The translations under genes and the position numbers were made by a program. DNA of 64,000 nt from Styela clava (taxonomy: Eukaryota > Chordata > Ascidiacea > Stolidobranchia > Styelidae): contig NC_135252.1 in NCBI RefSeq assembly GCF_964204865.1, forward strand, positions 2,170,001-2,234,000, written 5' to 3'. This document shows, in pieces, positions 13,601 to 25,400 of the stretch. The notes under the pieces are model-generated. The model saw only the letters and a list, made by a program, of their open reading frames with translations. It had not been told where the DNA came from and ran no database searches. Positions within the stretch are counted from its first letter, which is position 1. The number at the start of each line of letters is the position of its first letter.

Positions 13601-14559
13601 GACTTGCGAATGAAGTTGAAACACAGACCACCAACAGTACACGTCAACCACACCGCAATATGCAGGTATGCCATAACAATTATATTTATCTTTCTGTAGC
13701 GGTAGGAATAAGAAAGTCAGTTGTTGTATTGCTTCAACCGTTTGTGCTATATGCATCATTGCTGTAGTACAGTAATTTACTGTACAGTATTTGTACTAAA
13801 CTGAATGAAAAAGTGTAATAGTTAGAAATTAAATGACGAAACCCCTGAGCTTCAGCCTACATTGCTTATATTGAATCAGACCCAGACCGCCCCCCAAAGA
13901 TTCTCTGGTGTCACACGCCAGATAAAGTAAATAAACGTCCATACGCCTGGTGGGTGATATTTGCGAACGACGGCAACAGTAGGTTGAAAAAACTTTGATG
14001 TTACCGTTAATATTGCCAATCTACAACGACCCACAATGAACAGGATGCCCTGTACTTTTTAAAAACGCAAAACTCTAACTAGCCATATATTTCAAAGATG
14101 AGGATGATGGTAGCGGCATCTGGTTTTCAACATCTGCAGAGTAGATTGTTTCATATGGCCGATGATATTATACGGAAAGCAGAAATGCGTTCTTCGCCCG
14201 ACGAAAAGTTATTTATAACTTCAATAAAAAGCCTAATTTTTATGGGTAAGAAAATAATATAATTTGCTCCTGCCAGATATGCATCTACCATATATAATAA
14301 AATTAGTTACTATGACTTCTATAACTTGATGTATGGCAGTTTTTCATTGGCTATGTGTAACGGACATAAACATAATAAGTTTCATGGTATGATAGATGTA
14401 TTTCAAACGATCATATCGACTTTCGCTTTTGTCACAGTAATTCAACGATCTACAATCAAAATTGTGAGGTCAATGGGAGAAATGTTTAAACAACAAATGT
14501 GTGTGAAAGAATATTCCGAAAATTCAAATGAAATTGTCAATGATAATATTGATAATTAG
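7694..14559 (+). CDS. Unrecognised multi-exon gene (about 15 exons)
   Basis: I do not recognise the product. Exons 1-10 chain in frame with good splice sites: 7694-7861, 8613-8854, 9310-9388, 9802-9877, 10175-10438, 11143-11446, 11734-11947, 12027-12160, 12321-12476 and 12625-12727 (580 codons). The 3' exons 13177-13290, 13533-13665, 14098-14245 and 14396-14559 (TAG stop) chain with each other. The join between 12727 and 13177 is unresolved. A long open stretch lies at about 12875-13103, but its phase fits neither neighbour, so a small exon may be missed or the gene may be damaged there. The start is MVKIGRPVKNYG, followed by a Lys-rich helix (KVQARKLAKDGG). Later parts are helical and basic (QQYYFMWSCLFNKTRAKLFN; VILRAREDCRCTVERILNKF). 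No signal peptide, clear membrane segment or known motif stands out. A possible poly(A) signal AATAAA lies near 14772. Confidence 0.65.
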
Positions 14560-15697
14560 ATGGAAATGACGGATGATTTTTGAAGACGTGATTCTATAAT
14601 GTACTTCATAATACGATGTTTAACTGCATATGTCGATTTAACTTTCTATATATATATATATATATACATACAGTACATGTGTAATATTCATTTTAACTCT
14701 TATTCAAGTTATATATAGGATATTCTTTCCATAACCTCCAATCTGCTTATCCATATTTTTGTCTCCCCATGTTAATAAATTGAATACCCGAGTTTAAGAA
14801 CTTCATAATAAGTTCTATTTCACCCCAGTAGAAGCTTTAACTGCAACTAAAGTATCTACCTAGTGTATTGGATTTTCCATACATACTGCTATTTTTTTTT
14901 ATTTTTATCTAGAAAGGAGGTTGTAATTATTTGCATTATATATATATCATAATATCCTTCGAGACGATAAAGTGTTTTTCCTATCTTGATATATTAAATG
15001 AAAAAAAAACTCTCCACATCAACTGATTTCATCACATCAATATTTGACTGGTATCAAAAATCGAGGAATTTTGGCCATTTTACCTTAATAAGATTAACAT
15101 AATGGGATTAACTTCGAACCTTGGCAGCACTGATTCGCGAAACTAAACGCTGATAAATATTTATTTTAAACACAGATTTGAATAACTTATAACAAAATAG
15201 TTAATTATATCAATTTCGGTCTTTAGGGTTCCATAGTTTAGTAATCACGCATATTAAAATACCGTGAACGGTCGACGAACAAGAGCAAGGTTATACATAT
15301 ATATTCAAATTAAGTCCAGACACTTGCGTTAGCAAATATTGAGTTTTAATCAAGAAAAGAGGAAACTGCCTAGACGTCGATGTTGCATTGTGCTAAATAA
15401 TGAAAAATAGTGGAAGGTTTTTGGAATAAAACTTTGTATAATTTGGCAGAAAATGACTATCAGTAGCATAAACCTTAACGTGACGATTCGCGCCTATATT
15501 GTCTATCTTTTAGCGGTTGATGCTATCTATGATTTTCAAGCGTTTCTTGTATAAAGTAATTAAAACAAATGTATGATAAAAATGTATATTGATGTACAAT
15601 AAAAATAGAATAAATCACAATTGAGGGAGAACATATAAAACCATCGAAACAAGTATTGGAAACTTGAAAAATAAATAAATAAAATAAATAATAAATG

Positions 15698-16652
15698 TCA
15701 TTCAGATGTGTTGATAAAAATACACGTACATCCCAGGCTGATACTTTGAGTCGTTAAGAAGCCTTTTCCTTTAGGATTTTTCATACAAACTGCTAAGTTT
15801 GTTTTTATCTCTTGTGAATGGAGGTTGTAGTTTATCTCCTTAGATATCGGATCTATGCAGTACTTCGACGCGCATCGGTGTTCAATCATTGTTTGAGGGT
15901 ATCTGCAAGTAAATATATATTCTAGTAATAAATTATGTAGTACAATAAATTGTGATTTTCTGATATTTTGTTTAATACTAAACTGCGTAAATTTTAGAAC
16001 TGCGTGCTCATATGGGTCTCAAGTTTGAAACGCGTTTCCAGTTCGGTACAAAAGAAGCCTCAGCGGATTATGATGTCCTCAAAAATTTGGTATAGTTAAT
16101 GAATGAAAAAAAATTACCTTTGTGGACAGTGTATTTTCACTTTTTGAACAGCAGACCAGCTATCGAGTAGATCTGTTTCAAGAATCTTTTCGGTGCACGG
16201 AGTTTCTGCTGCCTTCTGGATTATTCTCGTACTGTAAATACAATACAATGTAACGAAAACGAAAAAGAATTTCTATTAGGTAACTGATGAATAGTGTAAA
16301 ACTATTTTACAAATGTTGTTATATGCCTAATAAAACTTTTCTTCAGAAGGAACTTGGTATCAATTTGAAAAAAAAATATTTATCAAAATAATAATAAAAA
16401 GATTTTTTCTTTAAGACTGAATTTCAAAATAATTGCTATATTCAGAATACTTGTACGATACCTCAGACTGTTGGTCGACTTTTCTTTTCCTATATTTTCC
16501 AAATAATCACACGGCGATTTCGTTCCCTCAGTTGTTGAATCTACAAGTTCAATTGTAGTTTGAGGGTCTTGAACAGGATGATTTGCGCCAACTGCGACGA
16601 ACGAATAATCAAATAACGTGATTTGCAATGCGATTAAAATAATAGTGTTCAT
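15698..16652 (-). CDS. IL-17-like secreted cytokine A (divergent)
   Basis: Three exons on the minus strand: 16462-16652, 16118-16231 and 15698-15902 (TGA stop), both introns phase 2, 169 residues. Exon 1 gives a signal peptide (MNTIILIALQITLF, then VAVGA). Exon 3 carries the IL-17 core: RYPQTMIEHRCASKYCIDP, then the C-terminal GCTCIF. Spacing and cysteine pattern match the IL-17 cystine-knot fold. The likely role is an extracellular ligand for IL-17 receptors in epithelial immunity (family knowledge). Exon 2 is only 114 nt against 246-261 nt in the other four genes. It lacks the dibasic cleavage site, the RSLSPY-type motif and the 18-residue cysteine spacing. An ATATAAAA-like box (16701-16710) lies about 50 bp upstream of the ATG. 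An upstream in-frame TTG at 16673 is not a credible start. It could be a diverged paralogue or a gene losing function. Confidence 0.8.
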
Positions 16653-16700
16653 TTTTTGCGTTTCGTGCGACAAGTGAAATGAAATCTAAGAATTGTGCGT

Positions 16701-16710
16701 TTTTATATAC
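16701..16710 (-). promoter_or_regulatory. TATA-like box of IL-17-like gene A
   Basis: The minus strand reads GTATATAAAA about 50 bp before the proposed ATG at 16652. This leaves room for a transcription start and a short leader. It agrees with TATA-like boxes before the related genes near 59400, 62309 and 63114. Confidence 0.5.
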
Positions 16711-17952
16711 TTTTTCCCTGAACATGGTACAAGTTCAGTTTCCTGTTCGCATTATTTTAGTGAATTTTTATCATTGGTCCTTATTTGTCAAGTATCCAAG
16801 AAATCATGTCTCGACTAACTGAATACGTCACAAGCGGAAATCTCATTTCCAGTCTCAATCAGAATTATTTTTACATCATGTTATATATTTAACTCAATGA
16901 CATTTGTAATGTTATAGGATGCAACTGATGTATTTGGGAATTTTATGTCCATGTTTCATTTTCGCTGAGTAATCATTCCACGTTTTCCTTTGTAAATAAT
17001 GCTATGTCACAATACGTAAATATAGGTCATGGTACGTGCATGAATCCAAACTCAACATATGAATCATCTCCGGGTATTGAAGCTTTCAACAAATTCTGAT
17101 CTATCTCATTTTCATAAGACGATAATATACTTGATAATAAAATGGTCATCAGTGAACGAATCTCAAGAGGTTGTTACCGTGTGACTATGGCAAGTGCTCC
17201 ATTTAAACAAATGCTTCATGTATTTTATGGATTATAAATCCAATGTTATGATAACATATTGTTTGTATAAACATTTGTCAAACGTATAAATTAGATAACG
17301 TGAATGCAAACTAGCTTGCGAAGTAGTATTACCGCGTCAAAGTATAGTAGCGCTTATGCGTATTGGTAAAATAGACTAAAATACAGGAATTTCTATCGAT
17401 CACTACCTTAACCAGTTACTCGGACATATTTTGAATGCATTTTGACAGCGGTGTTTTTATTTTTAAACTTCTTTTACGTCATTACAGTGTCAATTTTATT
17501 TTCTTATAAAAAATGATCTCATATATTCAATAATTTTTTCGACTTTACAATGTGATACTGATGGGACAGATAAAAATAACTTTGAATGTTTAATATAGAA
17601 CAAAGTTTTTAAATAAATTCCTATATTTTTAGGTACATTGATTTGTTAGCTGACTTCTAAAACAACACACATGTGTGAGAGATGATGATTAAAACTACAT
17701 TGCTATTTAAACGTAATGGATAGATTTAACGTAATCGATGACTGAAATAAAAATGCGAATATTAAAAAATACTGAGTTGTTCACCAGTGCGCCAACCAAA
17801 CGATAATACCCAGCCAAAGGCATTTGTGGTGAAACAACATTCAAGGTTTTTTATGAACCACATGTGCATATCACCGACACAATAATAAATTATACTGAGT
17901 TTAAATTCACAACTCTGAATATCTGTTTATTCTGCTTAAATATACTTTGGGG
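16711..17952. other. Intergenic, nothing recognised
   Basis: AT-rich sequence between the IL-17-like gene A promoter and a hAT-like element. I found no exon, RNA gene or repeat with clear ends. Confidence 0.4.
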
Positions 17953-18713
17953 CAGGGATGATGAACCATTCTTAGTAAATGAATCAAAACTTATGTTTTT
18001 ACTGCGGAAAAGAAATCTATGATTGTGGGCCATAGATATTTAATCATAGTTTGAATCAATGAGAACTTCGCAAGTTTCATAAGCCTTGATTGCTGTAATG
18101 AAGTTTTGATCTTTAAGCACGCAGCGCTTGTATCGGGACTCAGGCTAGTTCTGGTATTCGACTCGACAAATAAACACGGATTTGCATGCATACGATTAAC
18201 CGAAAAACGTTCATAATGCTACCGAAAATCTTTTACAGTCTTGGGGAAAATCCAACCCTAGAGAACCATATTTTTGATCGCCTTCCAACCACATTAAAGT
18301 CTCTTCCATTTTATTTTAAAATTCTGGGGTCGGTAATTTAATTCAACGAAATTTTGTTTTACAAACAGTATTGTATGCGGTAAAAAATAAACAGTAAGTA
18401 GCATCTAGTTCTCGTCTACAACCAAAACGTTATACGCCCCTCTTTAGCTTATGTACGTGCAAAAGGGATTCTCTTATATAAGACAAGTTTCAAGAAAGTT
18501 AACGTATTATTGTTATTATTATGTCATAAACGTACAGAACGTTGTTACTAGTAGCTGCATACTACATTTCGTTAGACTGAATTAAATCTGGTTTTATCTT
18601 CAATATTTATAACTGAAAAATTGGTTATTATTTAATATTTCATAGCGTGGCGGTTCAACAAAAAAAGATACGGGTCACTTTGTGACCCGCGGGTCAGTGG
18701 CTCGCCATCCCCA
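17953..18713. mobile_element. Old non-autonomous hAT-like element
   Basis: The left end CAGGGATGATGAACC and right end GGCTCGCCATCCCCA are imperfect inverted repeats of the CAGGGGTGGCGAACC type. Just inside the right end is a small GGGTCAC/GTGACCC hairpin. The flanks CTTTGGGG and CTTTATTG share only the first four bases, so the TSD is weak. No transposase frame was seen inside. Confidence 0.5.
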
Positions 18714-21185
18714 CTTTATTGTATCAATAATTTTTAGAATATTATTTGTTGTGAAAAGTTGTTTATTCGGAAAATGGTGTCAGCATTCTGATTGAAAGAT
18801 GGCTGTATTAAGCTACAGGCTTACCACAGCAGCTTTCGGGAGGTGGTGACATTGGAAGACTACCTATATGTATGGGTTTTGATTTTTTCGATCCAAACGA
18901 TCGATTAAAAATGTTAAGCTACATATTCGACTGCAAATTCGATTTGATCATTTGGGCGTTTCTATTTTATGCCCGCTGCATGATGAATTCTTGTACGCAA
19001 TAACAGAAAAGAAACAAACTACAGTGTTTTGATTGATAATTATATTTTAAATTTGTTCGAAATAAAACTGTCTCTAATATTTCATGTTCAATCATATATA
19101 TGCGGTTGTGTGTGTGTGTTGGATGCAACTCCATAAAACACATTTTCAGTTTCGTCATGATGATAATTTAATACGTAGGGCGTGACATTTGATGGTCACG
19201 AATCTACGTCAATAAAAAGATAAGAATGTTAGAATACTGTGTTTTATATTGCAACCATTCAAAAATACTAGGATATTATAATTTATCGGTTACTCATTTT
19301 ACAGCATTATGTTAGAAATAAGAAAGAAAATTGTTTGCAAATTCGAACTTTATATACTATGTAAATTGTGAAACCGCAATGATATTTTATAGTTTCCTAA
19401 TTTTTGTCATGTTTTGACGTGTTTTTGGCACGCTTGGTATAGGAATATGACATGGATTGATCCTATGTCGTTTCAAATGTCATTATTTTGATTTTCGTGA
19501 ACAATAGTCAATTTTCAAAGAGCAAATTTCCATATCCCAAATACTTCCAGTAAACTGTCAATGAAATAGGAAATTGTTTATTAATCATATTGTGTACGCA
19601 ATACAGACTGCTTTGCAAATATATATATATATATTAGTACAAAAATGATTTACATAAAACTGAAAATATGCGTGCGAACAATTTTTCGTTGCAGTATTTT
19701 ATAAATAATAATAATAAAATCCACGACGTTGACTGATACAAACCGGAAAAATAGTTTCAGTACGAAGGACATTTCGGACATGAAGTTGGTGCAGTCACGA
19801 AGGAATATGAGTTCTCTTCTTTGTAAAATACTTATCTCTCAAATTATTTAATAATTTTTATAATAAACCCAAGCAGATAAGTTGAATCTGAATGAGTTAT
19901 AAAGGTTTTCATATTGGCGACTACATAAGAATCAAACAAAACTCAGTCTTCCACCCTGTCGCATTTGACGTCACCCAGGTCTCACTCATTACACGAAGAC
20001 ATGTACGCGGATGATTATAACAAGATGATTGTAATTGCACGACTTGAAGGAAATAAGTCGAAAGGACAAATAAACTGCTGTCCCCTCTTGTAACCTATTA
20101 TTTTCAATCATTGAACACATATTAAAATATTCAAATTTATTTTGTATGTATTCCATATATTATAACATGTGCAATACTTCACATAAGGCTATAAATTAGT
20201 TGTTGAAATATAGATATTAAACATTCCGGCTCGTTTGAATACTGCTAGTGAAAATCGTCTCCAGTTACATTTACATGTTTAATTAACATACGAAGTCCAA
20301 TGCGATAATCCCTAAAGTGACCTTTACCATATGTGAAGAAAAATAATATGAAATGAATTGTCATTTTCTCCTAAAACATAATTCCGGAAAACTAAATTTT
20401 GTTTATTATGCAACGTATGCCTACTGTGTCCATGCACAAACGTATACATGCTATTTTTGTAGAAAAAAGTTATAAATAGTAGATATAATGTTCCTGATAC
20501 AATAAAACTGTTAAACTATCATATATCCAAAATAAAATTCAGCTTTAATGTCAAATATTTTATATTATATTTTTATATTGATTTAATATTTCTTGGACAA
20601 ATATATAACATCAATAAATAATTTATAAATAAATAATGAAATAAATATATAAATATAATTTAATTCTTGATGATCGAAGTTATTGTACAGTATCATTTTT
20701 GACAGTTTCACGGTCCTTTGACAGATGTAAAAAATATGTGCAAATTTTAAATAATCACGCTATATAATTTGATAAAAAAGAAATTAAACGGATTTTTTGA
20801 CAATTTTGCCTAAAACTATTGAAGAAATTTTAAAAATAAATAGAATCTTTGAAATTTCGCTACATCTTTTGGTAACAACTAAACGCACAAAAGTTTCACA
20901 GTGTTAAAACGTTAAACAATTCAGAATGTCAGAATTTTTGAAATTATCTAATTTGACTATTAAATAAAACCAATAAAACGTACAACCCTCCATCTAGTAT
21001 TGTATAAACGCGAGTTATATTAAAACATAACATAAGTATAATTGCATATCTGAGGAAATGATGTAATTGTCCATATAAAGACTTATGTGCGGTCGATCTA
21101 TGCATACAAGCGTTATGCTGTTAAATATTTACACGGAAAGCACCGCTTTAGCACCATATTCCTGTTATTAAGAATCAAACATGAA
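18714..21185. other. Intergenic, nothing recognised
   Basis: A 2.5-kb AT-rich stretch. It includes an AT dinucleotide run near 19619-19634 and very A/T-rich sequence around 20540-20660. No exon with splice context, RNA gene or bounded repeat was found on either strand. Confidence 0.4.
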
Positions 21186-22446
21186 CTAGATATACACAGG
21201 ACGAACACAAGTACATCCCACACGGATTTCTTCTTTTCCTAGAGTGAACAATCCCGTAGAAGCATTTATAAAAAAGGCTCGAGCTTCTGCTTTAATCAAC
21301 TGAGACAAATATTCCATCGTTTCTACTCCTGTACTTGGATTGATACAGCCTTTACAAAGACATTTATTTTGAAGAATGTATTTTGGGAACCTGTAATATG
21401 AATAACCAATTATTAAAACAAATATCAGCGATGTTACTTTTTAAAGAGTTCTGTTCATACTTAACTTTATATGTATTTGCATTATAATGTTTCGATATTC
21501 TACTCATGTCGTTTTACATATATTTACTCCAATATTAAAAACTCGTACCTGTCTTTGTTGTATGTTAGTTCGTCGTCATATGGAGACAAACTTCGCAGCC
21601 CGTCCATCTTTTGATGCTTTTCAAAATATTCTCTGTTCATGACTGGACAACTCGTTACGGATCTCCTCTTTCTAGCGTGCATTTTAGGATGCTTTCTGAA
21701 GGCATTTGTTCTGGCTTCCTCCATTTCCGACATTGTTGCTTTTAGCATGTATTCTTTTGTTTTTTGCATCAACTCGCTGTTCATTATATTGTTACATTCG
21801 AGCCTGAAAAGATATTTCAATTTGATTTATGTTGCTGAAATATTTCCGTCATAAAAGAAAAAAAAAGATTATCACAGACTAACTTTAATTCATTCCTATC
21901 GTCCAGTTGTCAGAAACATTACCAAAAGAATTTAGTAGTGAGTCAATGGTGGCGCACGATAAATGCTCTTTTAGTTATCTAAATGACTCTATGTGTATAT
22001 CACGATCATAAAGTTCGCGATGACTTGTTTATACGTAGTTTAATAACGACGCATCGTTATTTAGCTCTTTTAGTTATCTATATAAGGAAGGTAGCGAATA
22101 TTCTCGACGAACGCATTGACATAAAAATACATTTTTATCTAGTTATTTGAACAATGAACAATTTGTCTTCGAAAGGAAATACTAGTTTAGAATGCCAAAA
22201 AGTAATTCAAATGAGAGAGGAATCAACTTTGACGCCACTTTTCGACATAATCTTATTTACTTACATCGTTTGTTCAGAGGCCTCTTCAGTTTTGCCTAAG
22301 AGCTGCTCACAATCAAATTCTGATTCTATTTCCGCTATGATATCTAAATGCGGGTGAAACTTTTGCTGTTGCGCCACAGTAATCTGGTACATTGCACTCA
22401 AAGTCAGTCCAATTCCTAGCACAAATACCGCTGATTGAATTTCCAT
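21186..22446 (-). CDS. IL-17-like secreted cytokine B with furin-type pro-segment
   Basis: Exons 22265-22446, 21549-21803 and 21186-21390 (TAG stop), introns phase 2, 213 residues. Layout: signal peptide about 1-25 (hydrophobic FVLGIGLTL); FDCEQLLGKT with C46; C64 in LECNNIM; a charged helix (EYMLKATMSEMEEARTNAF); dibasic R105-K-R-R108; CPVMN with C113; RSLSPYDDEL; DRFPKYILQNKCLCKGCINP; C-terminal VGCTCVRPVYI. The segment from C113 onward matches the mature IL-17 domain in order and spacing (CP start, RSxSPx, RFP/RYP, CxCxGCI, GCTC). The basic site would release a mature protein of about 105 residues. Family role: secreted dimeric ligand of IL-17 receptors. The next relative downstream on this strand is gene A, 4.5 kb away. 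The assignment to the family is firm; the subtype is not determinable. Confidence 0.9.
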
Positions 22447-25400
22447 TTCTTTTTTATTGTTACTTAGTCGTATATATGTATATATATATAAATAAGATTT
22501 TGAAACGTTCTTCTTGGATTTTCTCAATGAATGATTTCCAATTGGATCGAAGAGCCAAATATAAATACCCGAAAGGTCGCAACCGCGTCCTCTTGTGGTA
22601 TGAAAATAACCATTTTCAGTGTATGTATCATTTTTGAAAAAATTAAATTCCGTGATTTGGTTATGTGCGCTTTCGTCACGGTGCGTAATTTGCATATGTC
22701 GTTTTATTCCAATTAACTCATAGCATTACTTTCATAGTATAGAATGCTAATAAGTGCATTACATTAAATATAGTGCATTTCATCATATTATTAGTTATAG
22801 TAGTAATATATTAACTCCGAAATACTATTAAATTTTGATCATGTCGCTAAAGGAGTGTACAGCATTGACAGGAATCGGAAGGGTGAAAAAATAGAGCAAC
22901 CAAAGACGAAAATAATTTGATAAAAATAGAAATTCTTATCTAAGATGTCGAGCAGAAACTTGAAGAAAACGCATAAAATATTAGGCTTAAAATTGGTTGA
23001 ATACATCCGGTAGTCGCAGCTAGTATCGCGAATCCCCAAATCAGTTGTCTGGTTTCGTATTCGACTTGGAATAGCGAATGAGTCTAAAATAATTATTAAT
23101 TGGCATTCGTCAAATTAGTCGAGAATACATATAATTGGAAACGTCATAGTCTTCCTTCCTAAACGGGAAATGTCTGGCAGTTTTGTTTGGCGTGTTTAAG
23201 AATTGAGCCCAGCTAAATGACAAAGATTCGCCATGCATTTCAATAATTGTGTTTGGATATCCAGTATATAACGTGATTCAGTGTGGAAAAACAATAGTGC
23301 ATGCTCCTCAAATAGAGCCGTTTTAAAAGCAAGAATGGAAATCTGGTTTTTACTTTACCAGATTTTTCAATTCCAATTTTACTTTAAATATTTCAACTGA
23401 AACTGCTGTTAAGAACTTTGGGCAATTTAAAAACTTGACATTTACGACATAAAATTATTGATTTGAAATACAAGTATTTAAAATTAGCAGCATTTGTTAC
23501 ATATACTATAAGCAGAAGAGGTGAGAGAATTAAAAAAAAATCACTTAGCCTATTTTGGTCATGTATTGAAATATAGTAAATATATTAAAAATATTCACTG
23601 TGAGGATGATTCCTTTTGTTATTTCCTATGCATTTATATGTAATACACATCATGCTTTAAGGTGTCATTGAAATAACTCATTTACGTTGACCTGTTCCAT
23701 TCATAAAATCATCGCAGTGACGCACCTAAATGTTATGACATAATATGAGGTATGTCACTTATATTTTCACGTCTACACGTGATTTATTCTAATTATATTA
23801 TATCGTTCCCCATTATAGAATTCGACGGATGCGCATTTGACTCATTTATAAACATGTTGGAACTTAAATTTTGAATGTAATTATCCGAGAAATATATATT
23901 ACCATTTAAATCAACACATAATTTGAAGGCAACGAGGATATAAAAGCTTAAACACGAAGAAAATCGAATCATTTGTTTGTTTTGTAGCAAGGCTAGGTGT
24001 AATAATCAGCATTTCACGAATATCAGACAATATTTTATGATGACGTCATTAGACATATGTAGTCGTAACTTGCATCCGGCATCCTAAAGTATTCGCTAAC
24101 TTTGTATATTACGAGCATCCTTCAATTAATGACGATATACCGTGTCGATTTCTACTGCCTTCGTTGTCGACTTATGGTCGGGTATTATGACGTCATGTTA
24201 ATGTAAATCACTACAGATTTATTTAGTTTGGGTAAATAGGTGGTATTTCAAATTTGTGTATTCCACGTCTTGTACAATTCTATGAATTTTACCATTCACT
24301 ACCTATCTTAAACTAAACTTTTTTTGGCAAGCTTCATTATGTATTTGCAAGATGACATGACCTGGAAAAGCTATTTCAAAATAGAATTTTAGCTGAAATT
24401 TTCATAAATCTATTTTGAGGTATGTTGAAGTAAAGACAAAATGAAGTGGCAGTGATTACAAATCAATTCCTTTAAAGTTCAACTTTATAAAAGATCAGAA
24501 ACTGAAATTGATCCAATAGTATGATTTTATGGAAATTCATCGACGCTTTCTAAAATTAATTGAATTCGAATTAATAATTCTATTGGGTAGAATGTGGGAA
24601 TTTCCAGCGGCTGGGAAACGCCAACTCTCTATAGAACGTGATATGAGGAGTCAGATTACTTTTCTCAATACTCTGTGGTGCACAACATGCTAATACACTA
24701 TTTGTTACGCATAAATTGTTAATGTCATAAAATAAAGTAAAATGCAAGCACACACTCACCAAATAAAGAAGTGCATGTCTGCGGATGACGGTTTCCATGT
24801 TTTACTTCACCCGAAAGACCGCTTTAATTTTATTATTTTTGATATAAATTATTTTTTGTATACTGTCCTAATTAGTTCTAGAGTTTCATTCTTGGAAGTT
24901 CAACAACAAAATGATTTTAAAGAGCAAGAAAGCACGTAGTTAGTGCACACTTAACTAGTAATGAAACACGACTTTCAATAACTAACCGTACATGCATTAG
25001 CAATCCCCTTCGAAATAAAAGGAATATTATGGTTACAATGATTCGTTCACACGCCATACTTCAATTCTCAACAATTGTGAGAAATACTAATTCTGATGGT
25101 GCTAATTATATCCCAAGAAAGCGATGAATTTGTTCGCGTTGCTTTTTTTTATTTGTATATTTTTCAAGGTAAAGATGCCATTACAAAATTTCAAAATATT
25201 TTCCTAACGAATGAGTAATGTGAATAAAAGTAAACTTGAATATCTTCGAGTACAAGAATCAGTACCTTTAATTTTTTGGAATAGCGAGTAAAATATAAAT
25301 TTAGGCAACTACAAAACGCTGATTTGAGAGAGGATCGATCTACAATTAGGACCAAAAAGAATCAGTTAAAGATGAAATTTTTATTTTCTTCGGGTTTCAA

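Noticed and set aside
21639-22716. Plus-strand frames over IL-17-like gene B
   Set aside because: They overlap the exons of gene B in antisense and contain no splice-consistent structure.
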